From Fimenecus sp045532175 (GTDB lineage: Bacteria > Bacillota > Clostridia > Oscillospirales > Acutalibacteraceae), in assembly GCA_045532175.1 (NCBI GenBank), contig JAZSFK010000054.1, positions 1 through 64,000 of the forward strand: 64,000 nt of DNA. The letters run 5' to 3'. The first letter of the stretch is position 1, and each line of letters opens with the position of its first letter. The position numbers were made by a program, and so were the translations under genes. The notes beneath the pieces were generated by a model. It worked only from the letters and a program-made list of their open reading frames with translations, had not been told where the DNA came from and made no database searches. Below are positions 39,517 through 47,139 of the stretch, piece after piece.

Positions 39517-39753
39517 ATGACAATAGAAAAAATGAAAGAAGCGTGGATTAAGCAACTCCCGGTAATTCTTCACGTTGACCTTATAAATCCCAGCGAAAAG
39601 TACACAGGCGATTATGAATATAAGCGAATAATCGGTTATGCAAAAGAAATGAAACCTGACGGTGAAATTGACTATTTCGTTAAGCTTGAAGACTATTGCG
39701 GTCATTCTGTAACAATAGCAAAACCCGAACAAATTAGATTAAAGGAAGTATAA
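39517..39753 (+). CDS. Small hypothetical phage protein
   Basis: 78 residues, predicted beta-rich SH3-like (LPVILHVDLINPSEKYTGDY, VKLEDYCGHSVTIAKPEQIR). ATG 39517 with AAGAGGA directly after the previous gene. The longer in-frame start at 39478 overlaps that gene and has no RBS. Confidence 0.68.
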   Translation: MTIEKMKEAWIKQLPVILHVDLINPSEKYTGDYEYKRIIGYAKEMKPDGEIDYFVKLEDYCGHSVTIAKPEQIRLKEV

Positions 39754-39757
39754 AACA

Positions 39758-41080
39758 ATGTTACAAGAAATTAAAGTAAATGAGTTATATCCTCACCCGC
39801 AAAATCCGCGTAAGGATGTGGGCGATGTGTCAGAACTTGCTGACAGTATTAAAAATCAAGGTATATTCCAAAACCTTACCGTAATCAAAGGCGGTGCAGG
39901 TGTTCCTGACGGTGTTGAGGGATATACCGTTATTATCGGCCACAGAAGATTGGCGGCATCAAAGCTTGCCGGTATTGAAACTGTTCCCTGCAGTGTTGTT
40001 GAAATGGATGAAAAGCAACAGGTTGCCACAATGTTGCTTGAAAATATGCAGAGAACTGACCTTACAGCTTATGAGCAGGCACAGGGATTTCAGATGATGC
40101 TTGATTTGGGTGAAACTCAAAAGAGCATTGCAGAAAAAACGGGATTTTCACCTGCTACAGTTAGTCAGCGGTTACAGCTGATTAAACTTGACCAATCACT
40201 TCTTCAGAAAGCATCGGCGAAGCAGATTTCTATTGTGGACCTTAATAAGCTGAATAAGATTGATGATATTAAAAAACGAAATTCTTTGCTTAAGCTTATC
40301 GGCACTTCTAATTTTGATTACGAATACAAGAAGACTCTGGAAAATCAAAACAAAGAAAAAGCACAAAACTCTTGGCGAAAGGTTTTACTTGAAGCAGGTC
40401 TTACAGAAATCAAGTATAGTGAACGTTACACCGGAAAATACAGTAGCAGTAAAAGATATTACATTGCTAATATCATCGGTAACAATGCAAAAGAATATGT
40501 TCGAGCTGATGATGAAAAATACTTTGCTTTTGACTATGGTAACGTATATTTTAGCCACGACCTTGTTCCTAAAAAGAAAACCAAAGAAGAAATTGCAGCT
40601 GAAAAGCTTAGAGAAGAAAATAATGTTCGCATTCAGAAAATTAAAGATATATCGAAAAGAGCTTACGAGCTTCGCAGAGATTTCACTCTTTCAATTTCTG
40701 ATTCAGCGGCTAAAAAGCTTATCCCGGTAATAATTGAAATGAACATCAGACGAGAATGGGATGATGCCTTTAACTATTATTATGTTGATTATAAAACATC
40801 AAACTTTACAGATGATGAAACTATAAAAAAGGCAGAAGAATATTCAGAAATTGCAAATCTCATTAAAAACAAGCCTTACGAATCACTTTTAAGACATACT
40901 TACGCTTTGTCCGGTGACAATGCAATGTGGTCTTATGTGGATGGGTGGGGAAATTACGATTCAAATGAACGTCTTGATATTATATATGACTTTCTTATTA
41001 AACTCGGCTATCAGATGTCCGATGAAGAAAAGCAGTTGAAAGACGGCACACACGAATTATTTAAGCAGATAACAGAATAA
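39758..41080 (+). CDS. ParB/Spo0J-family protein
   Basis: 440 residues. N-terminal ParB nuclease/CTPase-like domain (PHPQNPRKDVGDVSELADSI, IIGHRRLAASKLAG) and the central HTH (TQKSIAEKTGFSPATVSQRL). The C-terminal 250 residues are unlike chromosomal ParB and are lysine-rich. No ParA is beside it. In phages such proteins act in partition, gene control or methyltransferase-linked roles. Start spaced 4 bases after the previous gene. Confidence 0.88.
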   Translation: MLQEIKVNELYPHPQNPRKDVGDVSELADSIKNQGIFQNLTVIKGGAGVPDGVEGYTVIIGHRRLAASKLAGIETVPCSVVEMDEKQQVATMLLENMQRTDLTAYEQAQGFQMMLDLGETQKSIAEKTGFSPATVSQRLQLIKLDQSLLQKASAKQISIVDLNKLNKIDDIKKRNSLLKLIGTSNFDYEYKKTLENQNKEKAQNSWRKVLLEAGLTEIKYSERYTGKYSSSKRYYIANIIGNNAKEYVRADDEKYFAFDYGNVYFSHDLVPKKKTKEEIAAEKLREENNVRIQKIKDISKRAYELRRDFTLSISDSAAKKLIPVIIEMNIRREWDDAFNYYYVDYKTSNFTDDETIKKAEEYSEIANLIKNKPYESLLRHTYALSGDNAMWSYVDGWGNYDSNERLDIIYDFLIKLGYQMSDEEKQLKDGTHELFKQITE

Positions 41081-41100
41081 AAAATAAAGGAGTGTTACAA

Positions 41101-41238
41101 ATGAGTAAAGTAACAGTAGAACCAAACACAAAACGAGTGATTCTCAAGGGTGTATATTATTATGCAGTCAAATTGATATTGATTATAAAAATGTTAGTAA
41201 GTAAACATAAAAAGGACGGCAAAACTGCCGTCCTGTAG
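41101..41238 (+). CDS. Short phage ORF, possibly truncated
   Basis: 45 codons with an excellent RBS (AAAGGAGTG) starting MSKVTVEPNTKRVILKGVYY. The last third runs through a hairpin that serves as terminator for the opposing genes, so the natural C-terminus was probably lost when the minus-strand cassette arrived. Confidence 0.5.
   Translation: MSKVTVEPNTKRVILKGVYYYAVKLILIIKMLVSKHKKDGKTAVL
41204..41234 (-). terminator. Terminator of the minus-strand cassette
   Basis: 9-bp perfect stem AGGACGGCA/TGCCGTCCT; the T-run follows on the minus strand (41212-41208). Confidence 0.8.
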
Positions 41239-41400
41239 TTAATCTTTTGATTTTTTAGTTTCAGTTCCTTTGTTTAGGCGTTCAAATAATTCAAGTCGCT
41301 TTTTTGTTAACGCTTCTTGTATGTTAATGTTTTTTGGATTGTTTTTGTCATCTCTGCGTAAACGTTCCTCTTTAATCAATGGTAGGTTTTTTTCTTCCAT
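41239..41400 (-). CDS. 53-residue basic protein of the minus-strand cassette
   Basis: Starts MEEKNLPLIKEERLRRDDKN and ends in KKSKD; charged, helical, no cysteine. A perfect GGAGGTG stands 6 bases before ATG 41400. Downstream partner of the membrane protein 32 bases away. Unknown function. Confidence 0.68.
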   Translation of the reverse strand: MEEKNLPLIKEERLRRDDKNNPKNINIQEALTKKRLELFERLNKGTETKKSKD

Positions 41401-41432
41401 AATTACACCTCCGCAAAATAATATGAATTTGA

Positions 41433-42299
41433 TTACGGTTTTAAAACTCTTTCATGCTGATATGCATTATTTAAAATGCTTACATAAGGAGCAAAAAATC
41501 TTGAAGCAAATGATTTTACATCATCAGTAGTCTTGCCAAGTTTACCTTTTTTCATACAATCAATTTGTAAAATAAATGCTACGTTGTCTGAATAGGCTTC
41601 TTCAAGCACAGCAACATATTGCTGAATTTTTGAATGATTTTTTTTTCTATAAAAGAAGCGTTTTTCCTTAATTTCTTCTTCATTAACTAAGCAAAAATAT
41701 ACAACATCCGCATTTTGAAAGAGTTTTACATAAAAATAAGTATCGTCCTTTGAGGGTATCTTATATTCCTGATTTGTAGTGCTTTGTAACTTGTTTGCAC
41801 TTCTTCTTGCTATCATTTTACAATAAGGTAAACTCGTGGGATTTCTCTTGGGAAATTGTTGGACTACTGAAATACGGAATTCACAGTTGAAATGTGCTTT
41901 TAATTTTTCATATAGTTCAGAACATATAAGACCACTTGCATATTCAAAATGGCCGATACCTGTTGGATTTTTTATAGTGTAATTTGCTAATTCATTTGTG
42001 ATAACGGTACAGGAGTCCATAATATCATCTGATAATTTTCGGTATTTATATTCTATCGTCTTATATGACCTGATGATATAAAAATAATAATTAACAATAA
42101 TTATAACTACGAGATATAGAATTTTGAAAACAAAGTGAATATCTCCTAATAGGATATTTGGGACAAATGCACCTACTATGAGATTAAAGATTCCTAACAC
42201 CCACTCTTTGGAAAAGGAATAGAGAATCTTTAGAAAAAGTATTCCAGGACTATTAGAATTCCTGTGGTCGTTCATAAATTTGAGTATTCTTTTTTTCAT
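41433..42299 (-). CDS. Two-helix membrane protein with soluble sensor-like domain
   Basis: 288 residues. Two N-terminal membrane helices (about 33-51 and 55-77), then a cytosolic domain (about 85-288) with KLSDDIMDSCTVITNELANY, IGHFEYASGLICSELYEKLK and VSILNNAYQHERVL; the layout is GAF-like but I cannot prove it. 2TM effectors joined to sensor domains occur in phage-defence systems, and the gene is oriented against the lytic operon. RBS GAGAGGGG. Confidence 0.72.
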   Translation of the reverse strand: MKKRILKFMNDHRNSNSPGILFLKILYSFSKEWVLGIFNLIVGAFVPNILLGDIHFVFKILYLVVIIIVNYYFYIIRSYKTIEYKYRKLSDDIMDSCTVITNELANYTIKNPTGIGHFEYASGLICSELYEKLKAHFNCEFRISVVQQFPKRNPTSLPYCKMIARRSANKLQSTTNQEYKIPSKDDTYFYVKLFQNADVVYFCLVNEEEIKEKRFFYRKKNHSKIQQYVAVLEEAYSDNVAFILQIDCMKKGKLGKTTDDVKSFASRFFAPYVSILNNAYQHERVLKP

Positions 42300-42458
42300 T
42301 GTGTACCCCTCTCTAGATTTATGTAGATTTTGTAGGAGGTTATTTACCTAAGATAGTATAACTCCATACATAATCATTATCGTATTTAAAAGGCAAAATG
42401 TGACAAAAAACTGTAATTTATTACAAATTATAAAAAATTTTTAAAAAGGTGAAAATCG

Positions 42459-42803
42459 ATGATATATGAATTAAAACAACATCCTGAATACTTCGAAGAG
42501 GTTATTTCAGGTAGGAAATTATTTGAAGTAAGAAAAAATGACCGTGATTATAAGGTTGGTGACTTACTTGCATTGAATGAATATAACCCGGAATCAAAGG
42601 AATACACTAATCGCAGTTGTGTGGTTTACATAGATTATATTCTCAATGACCCTAATTACTGTAAGGAAGGCTATGTAATTCTTAGTATAAAGCCTTGTGT
42701 GGTAATGAAAAAATATTCACCACACTGTGAAGCAAAATTTGAATTTGATTATTCAGTACCAATGATTCAAACTACAAATCCAATGGGGAGAAATAGTAAA
42801 TGA
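42459..42803 (+). CDS. DUF3850 (ASCH/PUA-like) phage protein
   Basis: 114 residues. The N-terminal 80 match DUF3850: ELKQHPEYFEEVISGRKLFE, VRKNDRDYKVGDLLALNEY, GYVILSIK. The fold is related to ASCH domains that bind RNA or modified nucleotides. The C-terminal tail is extra. Overlaps the next gene by 4 bases (ATGA). Confidence 0.85.
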   Translation: MIYELKQHPEYFEEVISGRKLFEVRKNDRDYKVGDLLALNEYNPESKEYTNRSCVVYIDYILNDPNYCKEGYVILSIKPCVVMKKYSPHCEAKFEFDYSVPMIQTTNPMGRNSK

Positions 42804-43303
42804 CACCAGAGGAAATTATGTATGCTTTTGAAATTTTTAGAGAAGAAGCAAAAAGAAACGGTACTGTAGTAATAGCAAATGTCTTTTTGAATGATATCAG
42901 TAATTTTATCAATCAACTAAAAAAAGATAACGAGAACTACAGTCATAATATCAAACAATTAACAAGTGACCATAGATTGTTACAACATGACTATAACCAT
43001 ATCAAAGAACTATGGGCTAATACACAATTAAAATTAGAAAAAGAAAGAGAAAAACTGGTTGTGGTATGTAAAAAACTACAATCGTCAAGAGCATTAAATA
43101 AAGATATAATGCAGACCGTTGCCTATGTTCGTGAAAACTCAATTAAAGAGTTTGTAGACTTTATTGTTGAAGAACTGTGCATAGGACGTGGTGATGACAG
43201 GTCTGAACTTTATGTGTGTGAAGATGACATTAGAGACTTAATTAAGAGATTCTTGGATGGTGAGAATATTGAAACTCAAAAAGAAACTGAAACGGGTAAA
43301 TAA
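42800..43303 (+). CDS. Coiled-coil phage protein
   Basis: 167 residues, long central coiled coil (NFINQLKKDNENYSHNIKQL to KLEKEREKLVVVCKKLQSS). Acidic C-terminus. Coupled by ATGA to the previous gene. Similar small coiled-coil proteins are common in Clostridia phages; role unknown. Confidence 0.72.
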   Translation: MTPEEIMYAFEIFREEAKRNGTVVIANVFLNDISNFINQLKKDNENYSHNIKQLTSDHRLLQHDYNHIKELWANTQLKLEKEREKLVVVCKKLQSSRALNKDIMQTVAYVRENSIKEFVDFIVEELCIGRGDDRSELYVCEDDIRDLIKRFLDGENIETQKETETGK

Positions 43304-43475
43304 GCCTGTTTATATTAAATGTAAAAAGCGATGCAACAAGTGTGTGCATCAGGATATCAGCTGCTTTGTTGATTGGTCTGATAGGACAGTTCGTACAAAG
43401 TTTTTTAACTTCGGACAAGCTGAAGATGTTAAAGACGGTGACCACTGCCGATTCTATGAAAGAAAATCGAGGTAA
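43257..43475 (+). CDS. Small basic cysteine-containing phage protein
   Basis: 72 residues if started at ATG 43257; overlaps the previous gene by 47 bases. Basic N-terminus, then CKKRCNKCVHQDISC and HCRFYERK, a likely zinc knuckle. An internal TTG (43269) after GGTGAG could be the real start. Confidence 0.6.
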   Translation: MVRILKLKKKLKRVNKPVYIKCKKRCNKCVHQDISCFVDWSDRTVRTKFFNFGQAEDVKDGDHCRFYERKSR

Positions 43476-43480
43476 CGACT

Positions 43481-43918
43481 ATGCGTGAAATACTATTTAG
43501 AGGAAAAAAAGACAACGGTGAGTGGTGGTATGGTTTACCCTTAAGAACTCTTAACAAAGATGGTGAGGACGTACTAAATATTCAATGTTGGGAACGAGAT
43601 GAAGAAGGTGTAACAGGAATATATGACCCTGTTGACCCTGAAACTGTAGGACAATACATAGGTTTGACCGATAAGAACGGCAGCAAAATTTTTGAGGGAG
43701 ATATTGTTAAAGCAACAATTGCTTATAACAACTGCAGTCGTGACAAAGTTGACTATAGAACTAATATTTACGAAGTGAAGTATCACGAAAAATATTGTTA
43801 TTTTTATCTTGCAAGAAAAAACAATAATTTGTTATTTGATGGAAATTGGAGTTATGGTTTAAAAACAATTGAAGTTATCGACAACATACACGATAACCCT
43901 GGAACTATTAAGGAGTGA
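43481..43918 (+). CDS. YopX-family phage protein
   Basis: 145 residues with all YopX hallmarks: REILFRGKKDNGEWWYGLP, PETVGQYIGLTDKNGSKIFE, GDIVKA. Found in many Firmicutes prophages (type: SPbeta YopX); function unknown. RBS GAGGTAAC. Its end overlaps the next RBS. Confidence 0.9.
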   Translation: MREILFRGKKDNGEWWYGLPLRTLNKDGEDVLNIQCWERDEEGVTGIYDPVDPETVGQYIGLTDKNGSKIFEGDIVKATIAYNNCSRDKVDYRTNIYEVKYHEKYCYFYLARKNNNLLFDGNWSYGLKTIEVIDNIHDNPGTIKE

Positions 43919-43923
43919 CAACA

Positions 43924-44190
43924 ATGCTTAAGGAACTTATAAAATGGCTTTTTGAAAGCCAAAAGCAAGCTGATGAATTAGATAATAATTTGAATAAAAT
44001 CGGCATTAGCCTTAGTCCTATGCGTGAGTCAAGAAAAGATTTTTTGGCTTATAGCAGAGGATTGGAGATTATCTTAGAAAACATTGCTCTTCCTAAAGAT
44101 ATGGACGAAGAACGCTTATTTGATGATTTTTTATATGGTACGGACTTTGATACATTCTGGGACGAATATGGCGAGGTATTTAACCAATGA
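43924..44190 (+). CDS. Small acidic phage protein
   Basis: 88 residues, helical, acidic end (LFDDFLYGTDFDTFWDEYGE). ATG 43924 is 6 bases after AAGGAGTG. Overlaps the next gene by 4 bases. Not recognised. Confidence 0.68.
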   Translation: MLKELIKWLFESQKQADELDNNLNKIGISLSPMRESRKDFLAYSRGLEIILENIALPKDMDEERLFDDFLYGTDFDTFWDEYGEVFNQ

Positions 44191-44384
44191 GCCGAGTAAC
44201 AGTATTAAGTTGTGACAGGTGTGGAGCAGAAATACCTGATTACAATAAAAAAGACCATTCCGCAAAAATACTTTTAAATGCTCCGGGAGAGTACAGAGGT
44301 TGTGGTGGTCAGCGGATTGACCTCTGTGAAGAGTGCTATTCTCAATTTGTAAAATTTCTTGAAGGTGGGACAGCCGATGATTAA
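44187..44384 (+). CDS. Small zinc-finger phage protein
   Basis: 65 residues with CDRCGAEI and CEECYSQF, one treble-clef or ribbon-like zinc site. Coupled to both neighbours by overlaps. Paralogue of the next gene. Confidence 0.75.
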   Translation: MSRVTVLSCDRCGAEIPDYNKKDHSAKILLNAPGEYRGCGGQRIDLCEECYSQFVKFLEGGTADD

Positions 44385-44559
44385 ACACTTTTGTGATATG
44401 TGCAGCAAACAAATCAATATGAATGTTGACGGTGTAAGTGTATTGTTCAATGCACAGGGTATGGCAATACGAAATAGTGTCAATGAAGACTTGCACCTGT
44501 GTTTAGACTGTGATAAGAAGTTAAAAGCTTTTATACATAATTCAGCGGTAAAGCAATAA
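44377..44559 (+). CDS. Small zinc-finger phage protein (paralogue)
   Basis: 60 residues with CDMCSKQI and CLDCDKKL in the same spacing as the gene before, so probably a tandem duplication. ATG 44377 after GAAGGTGGG. Last early gene before a non-coding gap. Confidence 0.72.
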   Translation: MIKHFCDMCSKQINMNVDGVSVLFNAQGMAIRNSVNEDLHLCLDCDKKLKAFIHNSAVKQ

Positions 44560-44745
44560 AAAATGACGGCGGGGCTCTGATGAGCTCCACCGTCAAGCGT
44601 ACATTATATATGCACTTTTCTAACAACAATAGTATATCATAATGTACTTCAAAAGTCAATCGAAAAAGGGGACGAAAAGAGGTCCCTTGACGGCCTCGTA
44701 TTGTATAGTAACAACTCAACCATTTTTATATTAGGAGTACATAAA
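44560..44745. other. Non-coding region with several hairpins, possible replication origin
   Basis: 186 bases. Hairpin GACGGCGGGGCTC/GAGCTCCACCGTC (44567-44596, two imperfect pairs), inverted repeat GTACATTAT/ATAATGTAC (44599-44607 with 44639-44647), and GGGAC/GTCCC (near 44669-44685). Just upstream of the HUH Rep pair. Either a transcription boundary or a rolling-circle origin; no known nick sequence recognised. Confidence 0.4.
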
Positions 44746-45153
44746 ATGAATGCTTATGAAAAAAGTCAAGTCAAAGTCCAGTCAGGGGGATTTATCTCAA
44801 ACTTAAAGGGAGTAAGAGAGCAAATAAATTTTCAGCACTTGGTCAGAGATTATGAATTAGATGAAATGAAACAAATAAATGAATTCTGCAGTATTATCGC
44901 AGACGTTCTCACACTTCCGCCAAAAGCTCTGATTGTGATTGACGGAGAACAAAGATATGCAGCAACCGTTCAGGAAGTTTATAAACAACTTGATGAAAGA
45001 CACATTGGAGTTGTGCTTGAAAATTATAATAACATAGCATATAAAATCAAAAACCCGAAAACATATATCCGCACTGCTTTGTATAACTCGTATTTCGAGC
45101 TCGAAAATAAAAGTGCAAATGAAACAAATGTGAGGTTTGCAGAAAATGATTAA
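44746..45153 (+). CDS. DUF6017-like replication-associated protein
   Basis: 135 residues. Core RDYELDEMKQINEFCSIIAD, then TVQEVYKQLDERHIGVVLEN and a KTYIRTALYNSYFE end. This matches the pattern I know as DUF6017, the C-terminal domain of replisome-organiser proteins in Clostridia elements; here it stands alone. ATG 44746 has TAGGAG. Its end overlaps the HUH gene by 8 bases, so the two are probably partners. Confidence 0.72.
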   Translation: MNAYEKSQVKVQSGGFISNLKGVREQINFQHLVRDYELDEMKQINEFCSIIADVLTLPPKALIVIDGEQRYAATVQEVYKQLDERHIGVVLENYNNIAYKIKNPKTYIRTALYNSYFELENKSANETNVRFAEND

Positions 45154-46066
45154 AGAGAAAATCACCAAAGCAGGTAAGCTTTTAAATACAGATTTTTATC
45201 CTTGTTTCGATAACGGCAAAAAAATACCTTCAGGACCAAAAACAACAAAAGGCTCAACAGAAGCACAGAAAAAATATAACGATATCAAGGCTCAAAAAAA
45301 TGTAATTTATCTTATAAACGAAAATTTTGACGAAAATGACCTTATCGGCCATCTTACCTATGCTCCTGAATATGCTCCACAGAGTGAGGATGAAGCAAGA
45401 CGTGACATGGTGAATGCTCTTCGCAGAATAAAAAGAATGCGTGAAAGAGAACTTGAAAAGGTAATTGCTGCTTTGAAAAAATTGCCTTATGATGAAACTT
45501 TTGCAGATTTTAGAAAAAAACTTGAACTTAAAAGAGACAAGCTCTCTGCACCATTCAAGTATATGTACGTTATTGAAAAAGTTACATATCAACGTGGCCC
45601 ATTCAAGGGTAATGATAACTGGCATTTTCATATTTTTATGACAGGTGGGTTAGAACGTTCAGAGGTTGAGGCAATATGGAAGAAGGGTGTCCGTTCAAAC
45701 GTTGACCAATTTCAACCCGACAGATTCGGTCCAGAAGCTATGGCGAAGTATATGGCAAAAGACCCACAGGGAACAAAGCGATTTGTGTGTTCTCGTAATA
45801 TGAGCCGTACATATAAGCAACCAAAAATTAAAAACGCAAGATTTTCAGCGGGACACCTTGCAAAACTCTCACAAGAGCGATGCGATGATAAGCAGTACTG
45901 GGAGAAAAAATATCCCGGATACAGCTTTGTTCGTGCATTCCCACGATTTAACGAGTATAACGCCCATTGGTACTTGACTGTGGTAATGTATGCTGCAGGT
46001 GACGGTCCTGTTCCCAAGTGGGATATGGATAACTGGCCAAATGATGATTGGCAGAATAATTTATAA
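45146..46066 (+). CDS. HUH-type rolling-circle replication initiator-like protein
   Basis: 306 residues. Motifs in order: LIGHLTYAPEYAP (motif 1 region, a beta strand), YMYVIEKVTY, NWHFHIF with the His-hydrophobic-His pair at 160/162, and AMAKYMAKDP with the Tyr-x-x-Lys catalytic pair (Y202, K205). This is the Rep_HUH arrangement that nicks one strand at an origin. No helicase domain is attached. ATG 45146 preferred over the upstream TTG. An HUH Rep in a tailed prophage suggests rolling-circle-like initiation or capture from a plasmid. Confidence 0.8.
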   Translation: MIKEKITKAGKLLNTDFYPCFDNGKKIPSGPKTTKGSTEAQKKYNDIKAQKNVIYLINENFDENDLIGHLTYAPEYAPQSEDEARRDMVNALRRIKRMRERELEKVIAALKKLPYDETFADFRKKLELKRDKLSAPFKYMYVIEKVTYQRGPFKGNDNWHFHIFMTGGLERSEVEAIWKKGVRSNVDQFQPDRFGPEAMAKYMAKDPQGTKRFVCSRNMSRTYKQPKIKNARFSAGHLAKLSQERCDDKQYWEKKYPGYSFVRAFPRFNEYNAHWYLTVVMYAAGDGPVPKWDMDNWPNDDWQNNL

Positions 46067-46093
46067 CAATTCAGCGGAAAAGGAGTGTTGCCG

Positions 46094-46483
46094 ATGACTT
46101 TAATGCAACTTAACGCACTTCGTAAGGGCTTGAGAGCTTTGCGACGAAAAAAAGAAGAGATAACTATAAATGCGGATAGCATACCGGGAGGAAATACCAG
46201 CGGAATGCCTTCCGCTAAAAGTGCTTCCAACAGTACAGAAATCAGGTATCAGGTATATTTGAATGCTGATGAAAAGCTGGATGCAAGATTTGCAAAAATG
46301 TTAAAGGAATACTCTGAAACTATGAGATACATTGAAAACATTACAGACCATACTACATACTTAATTTTTCGTTATCGATTCATCTTTGATTATTCCTGGA
46401 CTAAAGTAGCAATGGAAATAGGCGGAGGCAATACAGCAGATTCAGTAAGAATGCAAGTCAACAGATATTTGCAAAAAAATTAA
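46094..46483 (+). CDS. Sigma region 4-like late transcription activator
   Basis: 129 residues. The C-terminal half (LIFRYRFIFDYSWTKVAMEI, ADSVRMQVNRYL) is an HTH like sigma-70 region 4 / ArpU-type late activators of Firmicutes phages. ATG 46094 is 6 bases after AAGGAGTG. The gene directly precedes a promoter with repeated upstream boxes and the packaging operon. Confidence 0.8.
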   Translation: MTLMQLNALRKGLRALRRKKEEITINADSIPGGNTSGMPSAKSASNSTEIRYQVYLNADEKLDARFAKMLKEYSETMRYIENITDHTTYLIFRYRFIFDYSWTKVAMEIGGGNTADSVRMQVNRYLQKN

Positions 46484-46486
46484 AAG

Positions 46487-46520
46487 TTGTTCGTTTTGTT
46501 CGTTTTTTATGCAATATAAT
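46487..46520 (+). promoter_or_regulatory. Probable activator-dependent late promoter
   Basis: Perfect TATAAT (46515-46520) with no -35 at 17 bp; instead two direct repeats TTGTTCGTT at 46487 and 46496, 9 bp apart. Confidence 0.65.
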
Positions 46521-46528
46521 ATAAAATG

Positions 46529-46630
46529 AGGAACGGGAAAACAGAAGAACACGAAAAACTTTCTACCTTCCTTTTTCGTGTCCCCGTTCCTGAAAACAAG
46601 CACTCCAAAGCAGGGGTGCTTTAATTTTTG
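46529..46630 (+). other. Structured late leader ending in a terminator-like hairpin
   Basis: Nested stems AGGAACGGG/CCCGTTCCT (46529-46537 with 46583-46591) and ACACGAAAAA/TTTTTCGTGT (46549-46558 with 46572-46581), then AGCACTCC/GGGGTGCT (46599-46606 with 46614-46621) followed by TTAATTTTT. Before the terminase genes, where cos/pac sites and antitermination structures lie. Confidence 0.55.
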
Positions 46631-46644
46631 GAAAGGAGAAACCT

Positions 46645-47139
46645 ATGGACGAAAAGGTAGCAGAAAATGCTGTTGACAATTCAGCGGAAAACAAGCCGAA
46701 GAGGTTGACAAAAAAACAAGAAGAGTTTTGTCGTGAATATGTAAAAGACCATAACGGAACTCAGGCTGCTATTCGTGCAGGTTATTCTCCTGAGTCCGCA
46801 AGACAACAAGCTCATAGGATGTTGACAAAAGATTACATCCTCTCACGCGTACACGCGATACAAATTGAAGAGTGTGAAAAAAAGTCTATAAATGAAGAAT
46901 CGGTTTTATTAGGGTTGCAAGAGGTTTACGAACGTTGTATGCAGATGAAACCTGCAAAGGTATGGGATACACAAACACATCAATATGTTGACTCTGGGCA
47001 ATATGTTTTTAATGCAAAAGGAGCAATTGCCGCATTGACAAAAATTGGTGAATACCTTGCAATGTTCAAGCAGAATGTAAACGCCAATGTCAACGGTTCA
47101 ATGGATATCGTTAAGAAGTTAGAGGACTTGGTTAAGTGA
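46645..47139 (+). CDS. terS: Terminase small subunit
   Basis: 164 residues. Family core KRLTKKQEEFCREYVKDHNG, TQAAIRAGYSPESARQQAHR (DNA-binding HTH), then a helical oligomerisation part. Recognises phage DNA for packaging. RBS GAAAGGAG. Overlaps terL by 4 bases. Confidence 0.93.
   Translation: MDEKVAENAVDNSAENKPKRLTKKQEEFCREYVKDHNGTQAAIRAGYSPESARQQAHRMLTKDYILSRVHAIQIEECEKKSINEESVLLGLQEVYERCMQMKPAKVWDTQTHQYVDSGQYVFNAKGAIAALTKIGEYLAMFKQNVNANVNGSMDIVKKLEDLVK

Noticed and set aside
39758..41080. Chromosomal ParB/Spo0J with oriC nearby
   Set aside because: No ParA, dnaA or parS cluster, and it lies inside the prophage early operon with an atypical C-terminus.
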